DNA from: Psoroptes ovis
Lineage: Eukaryota; Arthropoda; Arachnida; Sarcoptiformes; Psoroptidae
DNA length: 64,000 nucleotides
Direction of reading: 5' to 3'
NCBI GenBank assembly: GCA_002943765.1
Contig: PQWQ01000040.1
Location: 186,001-250,000 of the forward strand
Shown here: in pieces, positions 1 through 12,846 of the stretch
How the letters are laid out: the number at the start of each line of letters is the position of its first letter
How positions within the stretch are numbered: the stretch's first letter is position 1
Program-made: the position numbers and the translations under genes
Notes under the pieces: model-generated
What the model was told of the DNA's origin: nothing
What the model saw: only the letters and a program-made list of their open reading frames with translations
Database searches by the model: none

Positions 1-67
1 AACAAATAATAATAATAATAATAATACAATCAATCATTTCTATTTATTTTGAGTGTAAAATATAATT

Positions 68-260
68 TTTCGACCGGTCTACAGTCGATGGCCGGATTTT
101 CACGTTTTTACTTTTTAGCATACAAACTGCCAAGCCCGTGTCTGACACGGGCATTGTACACTGAATTCGTGCGCTGAACGACAGCTGAAATGGCGATTTC
201 GAGCATTTTCTGCGACTGCCAAGTGGGCTGAAAATTTTTCATTTTCTTCAAGACTTATGA
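68..260 (+). repeat. Dispersed GC-hairpin repeat, copy 1
   Basis: This copy contains the perfect hairpin GCCCGTGTCTGACACGGGC at 134-152 (7-bp stem, 5-base loop) in very AT-rich surroundings. The left flank (CGGTCTACAGTCGATGGCC) resembles the left flank of the copy near 22600. The right flank (CGGGCATT followed by an ACAGCTGAAA stretch) resembles those near 21390 and 24250. No coding frame or target-site duplication is evident. It could be an old SINE-like or foldback element. Boundaries are approximate. Confidence 0.5.
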
Positions 261-543
261 TGCACAGATTTTTACATTTTTTTTTAGCTTCATCAAGAAT
301 AACAATCATAATCATAATAATAATAATAAGTAAAGTCAATGGCAGAAAATAATGGATTTTAATTTTTGCAAAGAAAAATGAAATGAAAAAGGAAAACTTG
401 GTCTTTGAATATATATTACAGACCATTCATATATATACAGAGCAATGATGATGGTGAATATAACGAATGTTTCCATTATTCGTTCGATCAAATATGTATA
501 GTCTTAGACAAGAGTGAGAAAATAAGTAAATAAATAAATAAAC

Positions 544-671
544 AAAGGCATAGACCTTACACAGCCATGACAGTTTTGGAGGGGTGGTAGCCCTTTAAAT
601 TGTAAAGGAACAGCAGCCCTTAAAACAGCCCTTAGTCGTAAAGGCATAGACCTTACACAGCCGTGACAGTT
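544..671. repeat. Direct repeat, two 32-bp copies 96 bp apart
   Basis: AAAGGCATAGACCTTACACA begins both copies (544-575 and 640-671), and the copies differ at one base (CCATGAC against CCGTGAC). The spacer is rich in CAGCCCTTA motifs. It is non-coding as far as can be seen. Confidence 0.6.
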
Positions 672-1176
672 ATAAAGGGCATAGTCCTGACATAATTAAG
701 GCCCTTACCCTTGCTAGCGACTGAAATAACTAAAATAATTTTCGCCGTATTTGAAAGTTGATTAATTTCATTTCTTGAGAAAATATTCTCAAGAAAATAT
801 TCTTTGAATTTTCTTCGCTGAAATTCTCTAATAATCAAATCATTGTTGACAGTATCTCAAAGACTATTATTATTATGGTGTTTGATAATGGTGATGATAA
901 TAATATTTTAATTATTTACCATCAAATAATACTAAAATATAACTAAAAGCAAGGAAAATAGAGAGTTCCATTAAATTATAAATAATAAATGAATTATTAT
1001 TATTTAGAACTTTATAAATTCTGAAAATTCCGAGTGAATTCCGGAGAAAATGGAGACTATAGTTCGGCAGAAAACAGAAATGTTCAGAGCACAATTTCTC
1101 ACAGAATATTGGCACTCATAGAAGACTTGATTATTCTCGGTAAATTGTAATTATTTTCAAAATATTTGATACTAAA

Positions 1177-1232
1177 AGGGTTTATACCCCTTAGAAAAAG
1201 GGTTTATACCTTTTTTAAAAGGTTTATACCCT
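1177..1232. repeat. Short tandem repeat of GGTTTATACC
   Basis: Three copies of GGTTTATACC occur at about 1179, 1201 and 1221, a period of 20-22 bases, separated by A-rich linkers. It continues into AAGGG-rich sequence to about 1270. It is a minor tandem repeat. Confidence 0.6.
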
Positions 1233-1327
1233 TAAAAGGGCTCCCCGAAAAAGGGTTCCAAGGGTCTCAAACATCTAAGAATAGCGGCAATTGGTCATTT
1301 AGAATGTATTAAATCATATGGACTTAC

Positions 1328-1396
1328 ATTCATTATGATCATGTCGCTAATACAAATCAAATCAAGCCAAGATCCATGGTAATCGAAGAATATTTC
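1328..1396 (-). CDS. Possible small exon, unassigned
   Basis: On the minus strand an AG acceptor (GAATAG) is followed by 23 open codons that read DYHGSWLDLICISDMIIMN at the end, and then a strong GTAAGT donor. The hydrophobic, Asp-containing pattern resembles a membrane segment of a channel or transporter, but this is only a resemblance. No connecting exon was found. The pyrimidine tract is poor, so chance is a real alternative. Confidence 0.15.
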
Positions 1397-1639
1397 CTAT
1401 TCGGTTTTCGCATGAAATATTCCTACCACGGAATGATATATGGCAGAGAGCCCACGGTTGTCTTGTCTTATCTTTATTAAGGATATTCAAAGAATATTCA
1501 AAGATTTATTGGAATTCATCGATTCATTCGATTTGAGGCCACCGAAACCGTTTAAATCATTGAATTTTGGGGAATTTTTCTTTTAAAATTTTTAAATTTT
1601 TTCTCTTCGAAATAATTCCCATAATTCATTCATTGAAAA

Positions 1640-1810
1640 TTTTTCGATCAAATAAATCATCGTCGATCGACAATCGATGCGGATATTTTCGGCTCAATAT
1701 ATTCTCGGGATGTTCGGCGTATACGATTCAGTCAAAGCTCGAATAAGACAAGATTGCATGGCCGAGTATGGCCGAATACGGCACTGTCAACTACCACTAA
1801 ATTACTGATT
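1640..1810. other. Locally GC-richer island, unassigned
   Basis: This stretch has clearly more G and C than its neighbours and several overlapping open frames on both strands, for example one on plus containing YDSVKARIRQDCMAEYG. No frame is decisive and no splice pair convinces. It could be a decayed repeat, a regulatory block or a small exon. Confidence 0.2.
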
Positions 1811-2442
1811 CCAAGCCGATACCTTCATAGATTTAATGAAGGTTGAAACAGAATATTCTATCGAAGAAGAAAGCGTCAAATCATTATCATAGCCATTATT
1901 AACATCATAATCATTATTATTATCACCATAAACATTATTACCATAGCCATAATCATCATCATCATCATAACACAACCATCGATAGTTGATCGATAAATGT
2001 TTCAAATTACTTCTTATTATTATTATTACTTCTTAATAATTCATATTTCACATTTCATTCTTCATCATTCGATGTCATTTTCTTATATTTCATCTACGAA
2101 TAATTTGAATATCTTCTTGAATTATTTTTTTGTTTTGTTTTGAAGACTATAAATTTGATTATTCAATTATTTATTATTATGCATTTTAGAATTCAAAAGC
2201 TCGATATTATTAACATATAACCGAAAATAGATTGAAATAATAATATGGATTCGCTTGTTGTCATATTTCAAATATTTCATTGTTTATTATTATTATTATG
2301 ATCTTCATTATTAAAATGTCATATTTTGAATAATGATTTATGTTGTAAATGTTGGATGGAAACCGAATCAAATCGAATGAATGAATTTAATAAGAATCAT
2401 TTGATTTACTTAATCATCGGGGTTCGTCTTCGTATTACCACA

Positions 2443-2588
2443 AGCTTACACAGTGGTTGTGGCCACTCGGTGGTGCCGCGGAACCGTGGTACCATAACCA
2501 TCATCCTCAACCACAAGCATCATCAGCCACAACCGACCAAGGGACCGAAGGGCGAAGACGATCAAATTGCACCTTATTAAGTCTTTAA
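2443..2588 (+). CDS. Possible terminal exon, unassigned
   Basis: After CCACAAG, which could be an acceptor, about 45 codons stay open with W/P/G/H-rich content (containing WPLGGAAEPWYHNHHPQPQ) before a TAA at about 2586-2588. A second plus frame stays open to 2580 and ends QPTKGPKGEDDQIAPY. The block is GC-richer than its surroundings. Two open frames make the reading uncertain. No homologue is recognised and no upstream exon was found. Confidence 0.2.
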
Positions 2589-2847
2589 AAAACATAAATC
2601 TCGGTTTCGTATTTACGGACAATACTTCCTTAGAATAGATTTACCGTCGTAAATAATAAGAAAGAGATGATGATAATAATTCATCCTTATATCCTCATAT
2701 ATCACCATCATCATCCATATATCACCATCACCATCAATATATCATTCGAAAATCGAATGTGATCATTATTTCTTCGTCTTCGGCCATGAAGATGAAGAAA
2801 TAATTCCTTTGAAATTTTGAAAATTTCAATGAAATTTAAATCCATGG

Positions 2848-2875
2848 ACACCCCCCCCCCCACACACACACACAA
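2848..2875. repeat. Poly-C followed by (CA)n
   Basis: A run of C residues passes directly into a CA dinucleotide repeat. It is a simple microsatellite. The minus-strand frame through it and the neighbouring (ATC)n tract encodes only His/Met runs. Confidence 0.7.
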
Positions 2876-3339
2876 TCCATTGACGTACAATATAATTCGG
2901 CCATATTCATATTAAAAATTGAAATTTTATCGACATTTTTTTTGATCATCATCATCATCATCATCATAATAAAATGGTAATAATGACATGTATCCATGCA
3001 TAATATCTTTGAATATCTGTGCATATTATTCATGGTGCATTCACAATGATGATGATGATGATGGTCATCATTATTATGGCCGAATGGCATTTAATATTGC
3101 CAAATCATTCGGTATTGTATGGTCGATTGGTTTGACAAAGTTTTTATGGATTTTCATAGCTCTCTCTTCGTCTTACAGTCTTCGTTCAATGGGCCATTTT
3201 CAATTCATTTGAATTTATGAAAATTCATGAATTTATTTCAAAGAAAATTCATCATTAAATCATTTTTTTTTTTTTTTTGAGTTCCCGAAGATTGGAAATA
3301 TTTAAAAGTTTACCAGTGGGCCCGGGGCTTCGGGCGGCC

Positions 3340-3582
3340 CTAGTGGTCAATATGACTGGGTGCACAGGCTGGAAGGTCCGTATGGCCAATGTGATCATGT
3401 GAATGTTTAGAATGTGGATCATATAATCCTTCTTCGGCTACATCATCATCATCATCAACCGAATCACCATCATTTGAATCATCATAAATGGTTAATATCT
3501 TCGATGATGATATTGATATGTCTGGATATTTATGTGTTCGAGGACCAATACGAGTTGGTGGTGCATGAAACTGGATGAATTT
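3340..3582 (-). CDS. Terminal exon of an unidentified protein gene
   Basis: Reading the minus strand, an acceptor (CACCTAG) at 3583-3590 is followed by 80 open codons and a TAG stop at 3340-3342. The peptide starts KFIQFHAPPTRIGPRTHKYP, has an acidic middle (five consecutive Asp) and ends SHDHIGHTDLPACAPSHIDH. It has no ATG near its start, which fits a last exon. The mixed composition is unlike the low-complexity frames around it. I do not recognise the family. Upstream exons should lie at higher coordinates on the minus strand, but I could not find them. Confidence 0.45.
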   Translation of the reverse strand, partial: KFIQFHAPPTRIGPRTHKYPDISISSSKILTIYDDSNDGDSVDDDDDVAEEGLYDPHSKHSHDHIGHTDLPACAPSHIDH

Positions 3583-3977
3583 CTAGGTGAATACGGGAGA
3601 ATTCGGGAGAAATTTCAATTTTTCCGAGTGAAAATTGAAAAATTGACCATCGATAATACTGGAAATATTCCCGAATTCGAACCGATTCTATCCAATTTGC
3701 TGAATGATTTTGATCATTTTGAAACATTTTTATGAAGAATTTTTGAGGCCAAGTTGAAGCCAAATATGATGATCCAAATATGATATGATGCCAAATAATC
3801 AAATACGTGACGATCATGATAAATAAACAAAATAAATAAATAATTCATCATCATCCCGAAGAGATCTAAGAAGAAATAAGAAGAATTAAACAAAATATTT
3901 GAACAAATATTTGTACACATTTTGTGCCCGAAATTTCGGGAAAATTTTCGGGCAAAGATTCCGAACATGCAAACCTT

Positions 3978-4186
3978 TGATGGTCGTCAATGGTCAGCCA
4001 CGATTCTTGATAGTCATCGATGGTCAGCCACGATCAGCTGAGCCAAAAGTTTTCTTCGAAGGAGGGGGCGCGAACGACGATGAGTTTATTGATTTCTTCA
4101 ATGATCGTCCAAAGCCCAAAAAACTTTTGAAAAATTATCGTCAATTAATTATGAAAACTGGACAATACAATGACATGGCCAAATAG
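3978..4186 (+). CDS. Possible terminal exon, unassigned
   Basis: An open plus-strand frame ends in TAG at 4184-4186. From about 4026 it reads like real protein: it contains EPKVFFEGGGANDDEFIDFF and then a basic segment with RPKPKKLLKNYRQL. The first part comes from an imperfect 30-base tandem duplication (GGTCAGCCACGAT twice, at about 3988 and 4021), which gives NGQPRFL and DGQPRSA. No homologue is recognised. It could be the last exon of a plus-strand gene or a chance frame. Confidence 0.25.
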
Positions 4187-7100
4187 GGTGTTGTCTGTAC
4201 AATTTAGTTTCATTGTTTTTTGTTGTTTTCAATTGAAGATTCATCATACTTCTTCACATATTACTTGATTATCATCATCATTGGTTTCCGTCCACTTTTT
4301 GACTGATTTTCGAGTCGAAAAATGACAGCAAAAGCAGTCGAAAAATGGCTGATAACAAACAGCACAAAAAACAAGGGGAATTAAATGAAATTGAATCAAA
4401 GAGTTAATCTTTCGAGCTCAGACAACAACAATGAATTAAAATGTTAAAAACTTTTAATTTGAAATTTTTCTGTGGGGAAAACAAAAGATTTTCAAAATTT
4501 TGAAATTTGAAAAATTCAAAGAAAAAAACATAAACAAAACGGAATTACGTCGTATTTGTACGGACATTTGTTTACGTTTTTTTTGTTGTTGTTGTTTTGT
4601 TTTGACGTTCGAAATTCTTAATTTTGGAATTTTGAAATTTTAGACCAAATAGGACTAGATTTGGGCCGAATTTGGCCCCGAAATTTGTCCCAAAATTCTT
4701 GGGAAAAAATTAATTCACATGTGAAAATGCTTTGGACAATATAAATACATGTTTCTTCTCCGATATTAACAATAATAAGGTCCTCGAAAAACTTTTCGGG
4801 GCCAAATGAAGAAATTCCTATTTGATCAAATCAAATTTCATAACTTTTTTCAAAAATGATGATGATTTCATTTTGTGTATGGACAAAGACTGAAGAAATT
4901 ACAAGGAAATGTGAAATTTAAAATTTAATTTTTGTTTTCAGAATTAATTTTCTATTATTTCTTCCATTTTCATAGTTATTAACGAAGAAGAAAATAGCTT
5001 TGACACTGGACCAAATTGATCAATCAACGAATTTGTTGATGGACATTTTTTCTCAATTTTTGAAGATTTCGAAAGTCAAATTGATAATAAAAGGACACAT
5101 CACATAAATGACCAAATGAAGAATGTATTCGAGCGAGTAAACTCAATAATATCCAAGGAGTCATTGTGAAAACTCAAGAAAATCTTCACAAATCTTAGAA
5201 ATTTCTGAAATCTTACAAAATAAAATGAAATTTGATCAAACAAATCAAATGAATCAAGCTGAGAAATGAGAAACTACAATTGAAATTTCAAAATTTTTCA
5301 ATAATATCAACCATTTATTGACATGATAACCTTAATATGTCAAAATTATTTTTTCACAAAAAAACTCAATTCAATGCTTTTAGAAAGCTGATTCTTCTTA
5401 TAATGATAATAATAATAATGATAATAATTCTCAGTGTATTCTGGCTCTCAAATAATTGATCCATTAAGACTAAAGATTCATCGGCGAAGATGAAGAAGAA
5501 CATAGAAGATTGAAGGCAGAAAAATGAAATCATTTTGGCTTCATGAGCATAAAGCTCATATATGAGTGTATTGCTTCATGAGTCTATAGCCTCATAGCTT
5601 GTGTATTTACTACTATATTAATCTGCTTATTTGAACTAAACTTAAATATCATCATCATCATCATTATTTGTCGTTATTCGACATTCAAAATAACTTGTTT
5701 ATTAATGAATTTGACAAACAAACAAACAATGAACCGAACCCGAGCCGAGCCGAACATATGGAACATTTCAAAACTGGAAAAAATTGATGGAAAGAAAATC
5801 TTCCCGAAACAATTGAATAATTGTCATGGGATATTATCATCGTCGTCAAAGTCTTCATAGTCTTTAGATCATTCAATCGAATCGTTTATCCTTCGAAAAT
5901 TCTTCCAAAATTCTCCCAAATGCGGTGTTATGGTTCGGTACGGTGCTTACATTTGACTTTTTAAATATTCAAAATTCAAATAATCATTGTGTTTAGGGGC
6001 TCAAGACTCGAGTACAAACATTCAACGAAGAAAATGATGAACCGAAATGAAACGAGGAAAAACAAATAAAACACATGATGATGATGAAATGCATCAAAAG
6101 AAGATCCTTGATCTAATATTCTTAAAGAAGATCTCCAGAGAGAACATGCGGTAAACAGTCGGTGAAACACAATGGATATGGTTATTCAGGACGAATTTAC
6201 TTGGAATATTTCGAAAGAATTACCCGGGAATATTCCAAGAGAATAACCGAATTATTCAAGAATAATTCAAGAAAATATTCTAGGAGAATTCACTGAAGAA
6301 TAACTCGAAGATGAAAGTGAAATTTCAATTTTTGATTCAATTATTTAAAAATTGTGGTTAGTGTATTTGTTTGTATTTACTTTGTTTGTTTTTCAAACGA
6401 AATTTGACTATCAAATTTTTGAAAAAATTCTTGTTTGTTTATCTTTCAAAGGTTGGTTGGTGGCTATACGTCTAAAGGGATCTGCAGCACACAATTGAAT
6501 TTAATTATTATTTTTTTGGGGCTGCATTTGACGTTTTCGTTTTGCCGACCCAAAAAAAAAAAAAAAATGACCAAAAATTGACCATGGAACATTTCAGCCA
6601 AAGATGATGATGGTTTCTTAAGAGAAATTAAAGATTTCAAAGGAATAAATGCATTTTTAGCCATTAAAAACTTTCATTAAAACTCTCATTAAATTAATTC
6701 TTGAATTTTCAATATTTCTACTTGTACAAACTTGGTACAAGTATAAACTTGTACAAGTTTTTAATTGACGCCCATTCATATTTTCATGGCTATAGTTATT
6801 ATTATTATTAATGATATGATTGTTATTGTTATTATTGTTTCATATCTGGTTATGACAATTGTCAATCAAAAAAATCGAATCAATTGTTTCTACAATTTCT
6901 TTTGTTGTTTCAAAACATTCATATTTTATGGATACAATTGTCATAAACAATTGAATTATTTGAAACAAAACCGAAACAAACGAAATTCTGTGGAATTTCA
7001 TTTCATTTTTTTGGGTGAATTTGTATAGGAATTTCATTGTGGAACATAGAATTCAATGATTCATTGACACAATGAATTTGAATTTTGAAGTTTTTTTACT

Positions 7101-10100
7101 TCAAGTTTCAAAGTGCTTGAGTTGCTAATTGGAAACCCTTTGGCTCCCGTTTTATTGCTCAGTTTTTTTTTTGGGTAATTTTTGGGGTTATCTTGTGTCA
7201 TTTCACAGGTTTTTCACTGACGGAAATGAGCTTAAAACATCTGAGTTAAAGCCCGTAAATTTTTATTATTCAATTAATAAATATTCAAAGGTGATAACCT
7301 TTTAAATTTCGCGGAAAAAATTTCAAAAATTTTGTGAAAAACACAAGGAAAACACAATGCGTAATGAAAACTGCTAGCAGTTCACAAAAATGTTACAAAG
7401 AAAAAAAATTCAAAAAGATAGTAGCACAGCTGAAGTAGAAAAAGCTAGCCATACCACTTCCAAAAGTCACACAAACAAATGCTTCTACTACATGCAAAGG
7501 AAAAAATAACTTTCCCACCAAAAATCGCCACTAATTTCAATACCGCTAGCAAATTCTGACATTTATAAATTTAATAAAAGACAATGGCAAACAAAAAAAA
7601 AAAAAAAAAAAAAAACGGCGGGCAAACAACAAAAGAATAAATTCATTTAACCAATGAATGAAAATAGTGACAAAGAATGCGAAAAAAAAATGAAATGAAT
7701 CAATCAGATTGTTTCGAATCATTTTCATTTGTGATGAAAACGTTCGATTAACAAGAACCAACATTCGAAATGTTCTTTGAATACGTCATTACATACATTC
7801 AAAGAATTTTGAATGATAATCAAATTAAATTTAATTTCATTTTAGATTCATTTAATTATTTTTGAATACATTCAAAGCCACAACCACCACCAATGCAAAG
7901 ATAATGGTGTTTTTGCTCATAATTATGCATTGATATCAATTATTGTTCTTATTTTTCGTATTGTTTTTGGTGTTTTTTTTTGTGTGTTTGTGTAAGATTG
8001 ATTAAGTGATTATAAATAAGTAAGTGATTAAGTGAATAAGTAAATTTTAGTGTATATTTTCAGTGTTTTTTTTTCGAGTGTATCATATTGTACCGCGATT
8101 CTCAAAGCACTCTTGGAATTTCTCGTAAATGAAATTACACGATACAAAATAAACATCATTATTTCTGTGTTTCAATATTCATGTTTTTGCATTTGATCTG
8201 ATTTGTTTTTTCTTTTTGTTTCGCTACAACATTATCAAAGTTGCTATTTTTAATCAATATATGAGTCTATAAATAAATAAACAAGTAAATAAATGAATAA
8301 ATACACCAAGAAAATTCAATTTTCTTCCAATGTATTTCGGGTAAATTGATCAAGATTTTCTCATTTATTAATTCATTTATTTTATTTATTTTTTTGTTTG
8401 CGAGAAAACAAAAAAAAAAAAAAATATAAATAATACAATTCATTATCGAATCGAAATTTTTCAATTTGTGATAGTGTTTAAATGATGAAATTGTATCGAT
8501 TTTTTTCTTTTCTTCAATATTCAATTCTACATAATCATTGAATTATATTGCATTGAATTGAATTGATTCGCAAGAATCGAAGAATTTTTTTTTTCAATCT
8601 CACAAAGATCATTTGTTTTCTTCAACTGAAAAATAATCTAAGATTTACTGCGGAAAAAAAATTTCAATACAAAGAACTATTTAAAGCAGCAAAAAAAAAA
8701 AAAAAAAAAGAATCCATTGAATAATTGAACAACTTACGGTGAGAATAATAATCGGACAAACTTGAAGTTTAAAAAAAATCAATTGAATCAAACATTAAAA
8801 GTGTTTGAATACAACCAAATAGCAAGGGAAGAAATCTGATTAATGTCATAAACATGTAAGTTTTCTAAAAATGCTTTCATAAGTAATAATAATAATAATA
8901 ATGATGATAATATGTTGTTTGATTCTTCAATTGACAAAACAACAAAGCAAACGAATAAGAAGACGAAAAGAAGAATTATTCATTATTATTTCGGATAAAA
9001 TTTGGTGAAGAAAAAGAGAGGAAAGATTTTCTATTGATTCATTTTTCAATTCTAAGAATATGGATTCTCAGAAAAAAAAAAGAAAAATTTCAATCGAACA
9101 AATGTATTGAAAATAATGGTGGAACAAAAAAAAAATTCAATCGAATTCTTGGGAAATTCATTCATTCTCTCAAAAAATCAACGATTGTCTTTTAAAGTTT
9201 TTTTTCAATTATTTCAGTGAAATTTTTTCAATTTCAATTGATTTCTTGAAGAAAAATATAACAGCAACAAAATCGAACAAAAATCAATACGATATTTCAA
9301 CATATCGACAATTTTTCAATCAAACAAAAAATAGAAGAACAGAGCATAGACAACAACAACTGCAATAAATATAAATAAATAAATACACTTAATCGATTTC
9401 ATTTCATCAATTTTTCAGATTTTTTTTTTCAATAGAAACAAACGAACAAATGAACATAAAAACAATCAACAAAACAACAGCAGAAAAACCATTAAGAATT
9501 TATTTATTTCAATTTATTTATTTATTTATTTTTTTTTGTGAAAAACATCAACGAATAATGATGATGTTGTTGTTGTTGTTAAATCAAATAACAAAAACAA
9601 CAACTTTTGGTTTGTATTTCTTGTGTGTAATACAAAAAAAGTATAAAATCACTAAAAGAACATTAAGAAAAAATATTTGAAATAGTGTTTCAACACATAC
9701 GAACAATTTGATGATGATGATGATGATGAATTTATAAGAAATAACCGAAAAAATTCGCTAACCCATTCGATTATTTTTTATTTTTTAATGATTTTACCAT
9801 TCATTCATTCATTCAAAATCCATAAACGAAGCAAAGTGAAGAAGAAAAACGAAAATTTATTGATCAAAAAGTTGAATTGATTTTGAGAATGAAAAAAAAA
9901 CCGAAAAACAACTGAAACAACAGCAGCAGCAGCAGCAAAAACATGATTTGAAATAATGAAAAACGATTAAAATTATCGTCGTTTATTCTCGTTTATTATT
10001 ATTATTTGCAAACATTGACAAAATACTGAGAGTACAAAGTAGAAAAAACCAGAAAACCAAAATATAAAACAAACAACAACCGAACGACAACCGAAAACTA

Positions 10101-12419
10101 AACCAAAAAAAAAAAAAAAAACAACCAAATCAATGAAATGAATGAATGAATTCAACGAAAAAAATACAAATTCATTAGAATCAAACATGCATGAAAAACA
10201 GATGTAATAAATTGTTTTTATCGTTTCATTTCATGATTGTTTATTACTACTCACTGGCTGGATGGCTGGCTGGCTTGGTTTATATTGAAAATTTTTCATT
10301 TTTCAATTCATTTTATTGAATTATTTAATTCATCATTTTAATCGATTTGTTTTTAGCAGCAACCGAAAACAAACGAAAAAAAAGGGTTAAGATAAATTAA
10401 TTTTAATTTTTTTTTTTATTTTGGTCTATTTTCAGCTAGATTTGGAACAACGAAATGAAAATCACTGGTAAAGTTTTATGGTAACGATATATCTTGTTGA
10501 GCCGGAGAAAATTTTATGTCAACCAAAACCAGCAGACAAGAAGATATTGAAGAAAATTTTCAATTTTTCTTATGCAAAAAGAAGAAAATTGAAATGCATC
10601 CAAAGACAGGGAAAAAATGCAATGCAGTGCAGCAAACATTTCCCGTATGTATATGTAGATGTCAATATGAATGAAAATGTTTTTATTTTGAAAGTTTTGT
10701 CAATCTACATTTTGTCAACGAATGAACGAATGAAAAAAAATCGATAAGATGTTGATTGTCAAAACTAAATGATAATTTGTTTTTTTGTGAAAAATTAAGT
10801 TCAATTCCACTGGATGTAAGGCAAAATTCATCACAAAAAAAATTCAAGCCCAACAAACATCATTGCTGCTGGTGAATATTACTGTTTTTTTAAGTGAAAA
10901 ATGAACCGTTTCCGCGTAAAATATTTGTTTGTCAACGTTGGTCAACATTTAATGATAATAAACAGTGAATTTAGTGAGTGAATTGACAGACCATCACCGA
11001 AGAAAAACGAATCGACAATAATCGATAAATGTACTATTGATAGCAATATTAATTCATCAATTTTTGTTTCATTTTCATCAATTTCAACATAGTTTTTCTC
11101 ATCAATACTCATCAATACATGAATACGTCTATGCATTATGTATGTATGTGTGTGAGGTGGTAAATTGAATATACAAGAATTTTACATTTATTCAAAAAAA
11201 AAATTCAATTGAGAAAAATGTAGAAACGATCATCATACATTGCCGCTCATTTCATTGTTGTGTACATCATTCATTTAAAATCATCATCATCATCATGATC
11301 AACAACGGCAACATTAGTATCATCAAAAGATGAATAAATGAATTGGTGAATTCAGTGGTGAATATGTGAATTTAAATGAAAATATTCAAAAATTTATAAG
11401 TAAAAGTTTTCCATTTATCATCATTGCACACACACACACACACAATAATAATCAAATTGAAATTGAATACAAGACAAAAAACGAATTCAACTAAATGTAT
11501 AAAGCCAAATATTTGAAGCGAATCATTATGTAATCATTGTGTATGTGTGTGTGCATTTATTTCGATTTGTCTATTTGCATATTTGCATTTACATTTCTGT
11601 GTGTTTTTTATTTTATTTTATTTATTTATTTATCAAATTTGTCATCATTCAAATATATATATTTCTCCGAACGAAAACCAAACAATTTTGAATAAATAAA
11701 TAAATAAATAACGACAAGCACTCATCTAAAATATATATGCAAAACCAACATAAAATAATTCAATAATGATGATGCATATAAATGATGATCATAACAACAA
11801 CAACAATAACAGTGAATTCTACACTTAAACAAATATAAAGTAATAATTTAATGATGATGATGATAATAATATTATCATTATTTGATCATCGATCATTTTA
11901 TCACATTTGAAAATGAAGAATATATTTCAAACGAAAATACAAATGATTTCATTTTATTTAAATTCTGTTTTTTTCCTCCAAAATTTTTGACAATTATTTA
12001 CATTTGAAATATTCGAAAAAAAGTAAATTTTTGAAAAATTTCAACAGAATTTCAGAAGAAATTTAATGAAAAATTTCAATGAAGAAATTCGATGGAGAAA
12101 ATTTCCATAGAATTTCTATCGAAAAAATTTCATTTAAAAAAAACGAAATTTCTTAATCAAAAAATGATGTCTTCTCGATTAAATAACTATTAAAGTGTGT
12201 TTTTGGTGCACACAAACAAAACACAATTCACATAGTAAATGAATAATGTTTTTATTATTATCATTTATCGATCAATGATCAATGAGATGATGATCAAGTG
12301 AATATATATAGAATATATCGACGAATAAATGAAAAAATAATAATAAAAACATTAAACAAATAAAAACAAACAAAATACAAAATACAAACAACAACAATAT
12401 TAAACAATAATAATAATAA
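4187..12419. other. AT-rich region without supported genes
   Basis: This 8.2-kb stretch contains poly-A/T runs, (ATG)n, (TTA)n and (AAAT)n tracts and short inverted AT palindromes. Frames present are short and of low complexity, rich in F, I, N and K. None has convincing splice sites or family motifs. No mini inverted-repeat element of the kind common after 13.3 kb was seen here. It may include the promoter and 5' region of the adhesion gene. Confidence 0.5.
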
Positions 12420-12846
12420 ATGATGGATAATATGTTGTTTTTATTATATAATCATCATGAAAATAATAATATGAATTATAATGATTTTAATAATCATCAT
12501 CATAATAATAAAATGTTTGATAATTGTGCTGATGATACTGACAATAATGATAATGACGATGATGATGATGAGGAGGAGAATAATGATGAAAAAGAATGGA
12601 AAATTAGACAAAATAATTATTATATTTGTGATAATAAAAATTACATGAATGAAATTAAATCAAAAACAATCATAATGATACAACAACAACCGAAACAACA
12701 GCAACAACAACAACAGCAAACATCATTATCAAAATTATCGTCATCATTTAAATCCACATCATTCAAATCAACATCAACATCAACATCATCATCAACAATT
12801 CGTTGCTTGACAGCAGCGAACAAAATTCAAAATAATAATAATCATG
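12420..12846 (+). CDS. Possible 5' exon of the nephrin/Sns-like gene
   Basis: An open frame from ATG at 12420 runs to a strong donor (CATG followed by GTAAGT) at 12847. It encodes an Asn/His/Asp/Gln/Ser/Thr-rich segment with Gln and Asp runs. It ends in phase 1, exactly what is needed to join the acceptor at 19390 (GACACAG) in the frame of the receptor. If translated it would put about 170 residues before the signal peptide, which is unlikely for a type I membrane protein, so it may be 5' leader. The frame continuity could be chance (one in three). Confidence 0.3.

Noticed and set aside
115..426. 103-codon minus-strand frame over the GC-hairpin repeat
   Set aside because: It is read through a repeat whose other copies lack the frame, and the rest is F/I-rich low complexity.
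2836..3090. Minus-strand frame with His and Met runs
   Set aside because: It comes from (ATC)n and (CA)n microsatellites; the composition is wholly repeat-derived.
10478..10747. 89-codon plus-strand frame with a Lys-rich middle
   Set aside because: No recognisable motif, no splice context, and Ile/Asn/Lys-rich content expected from AT-rich DNA.
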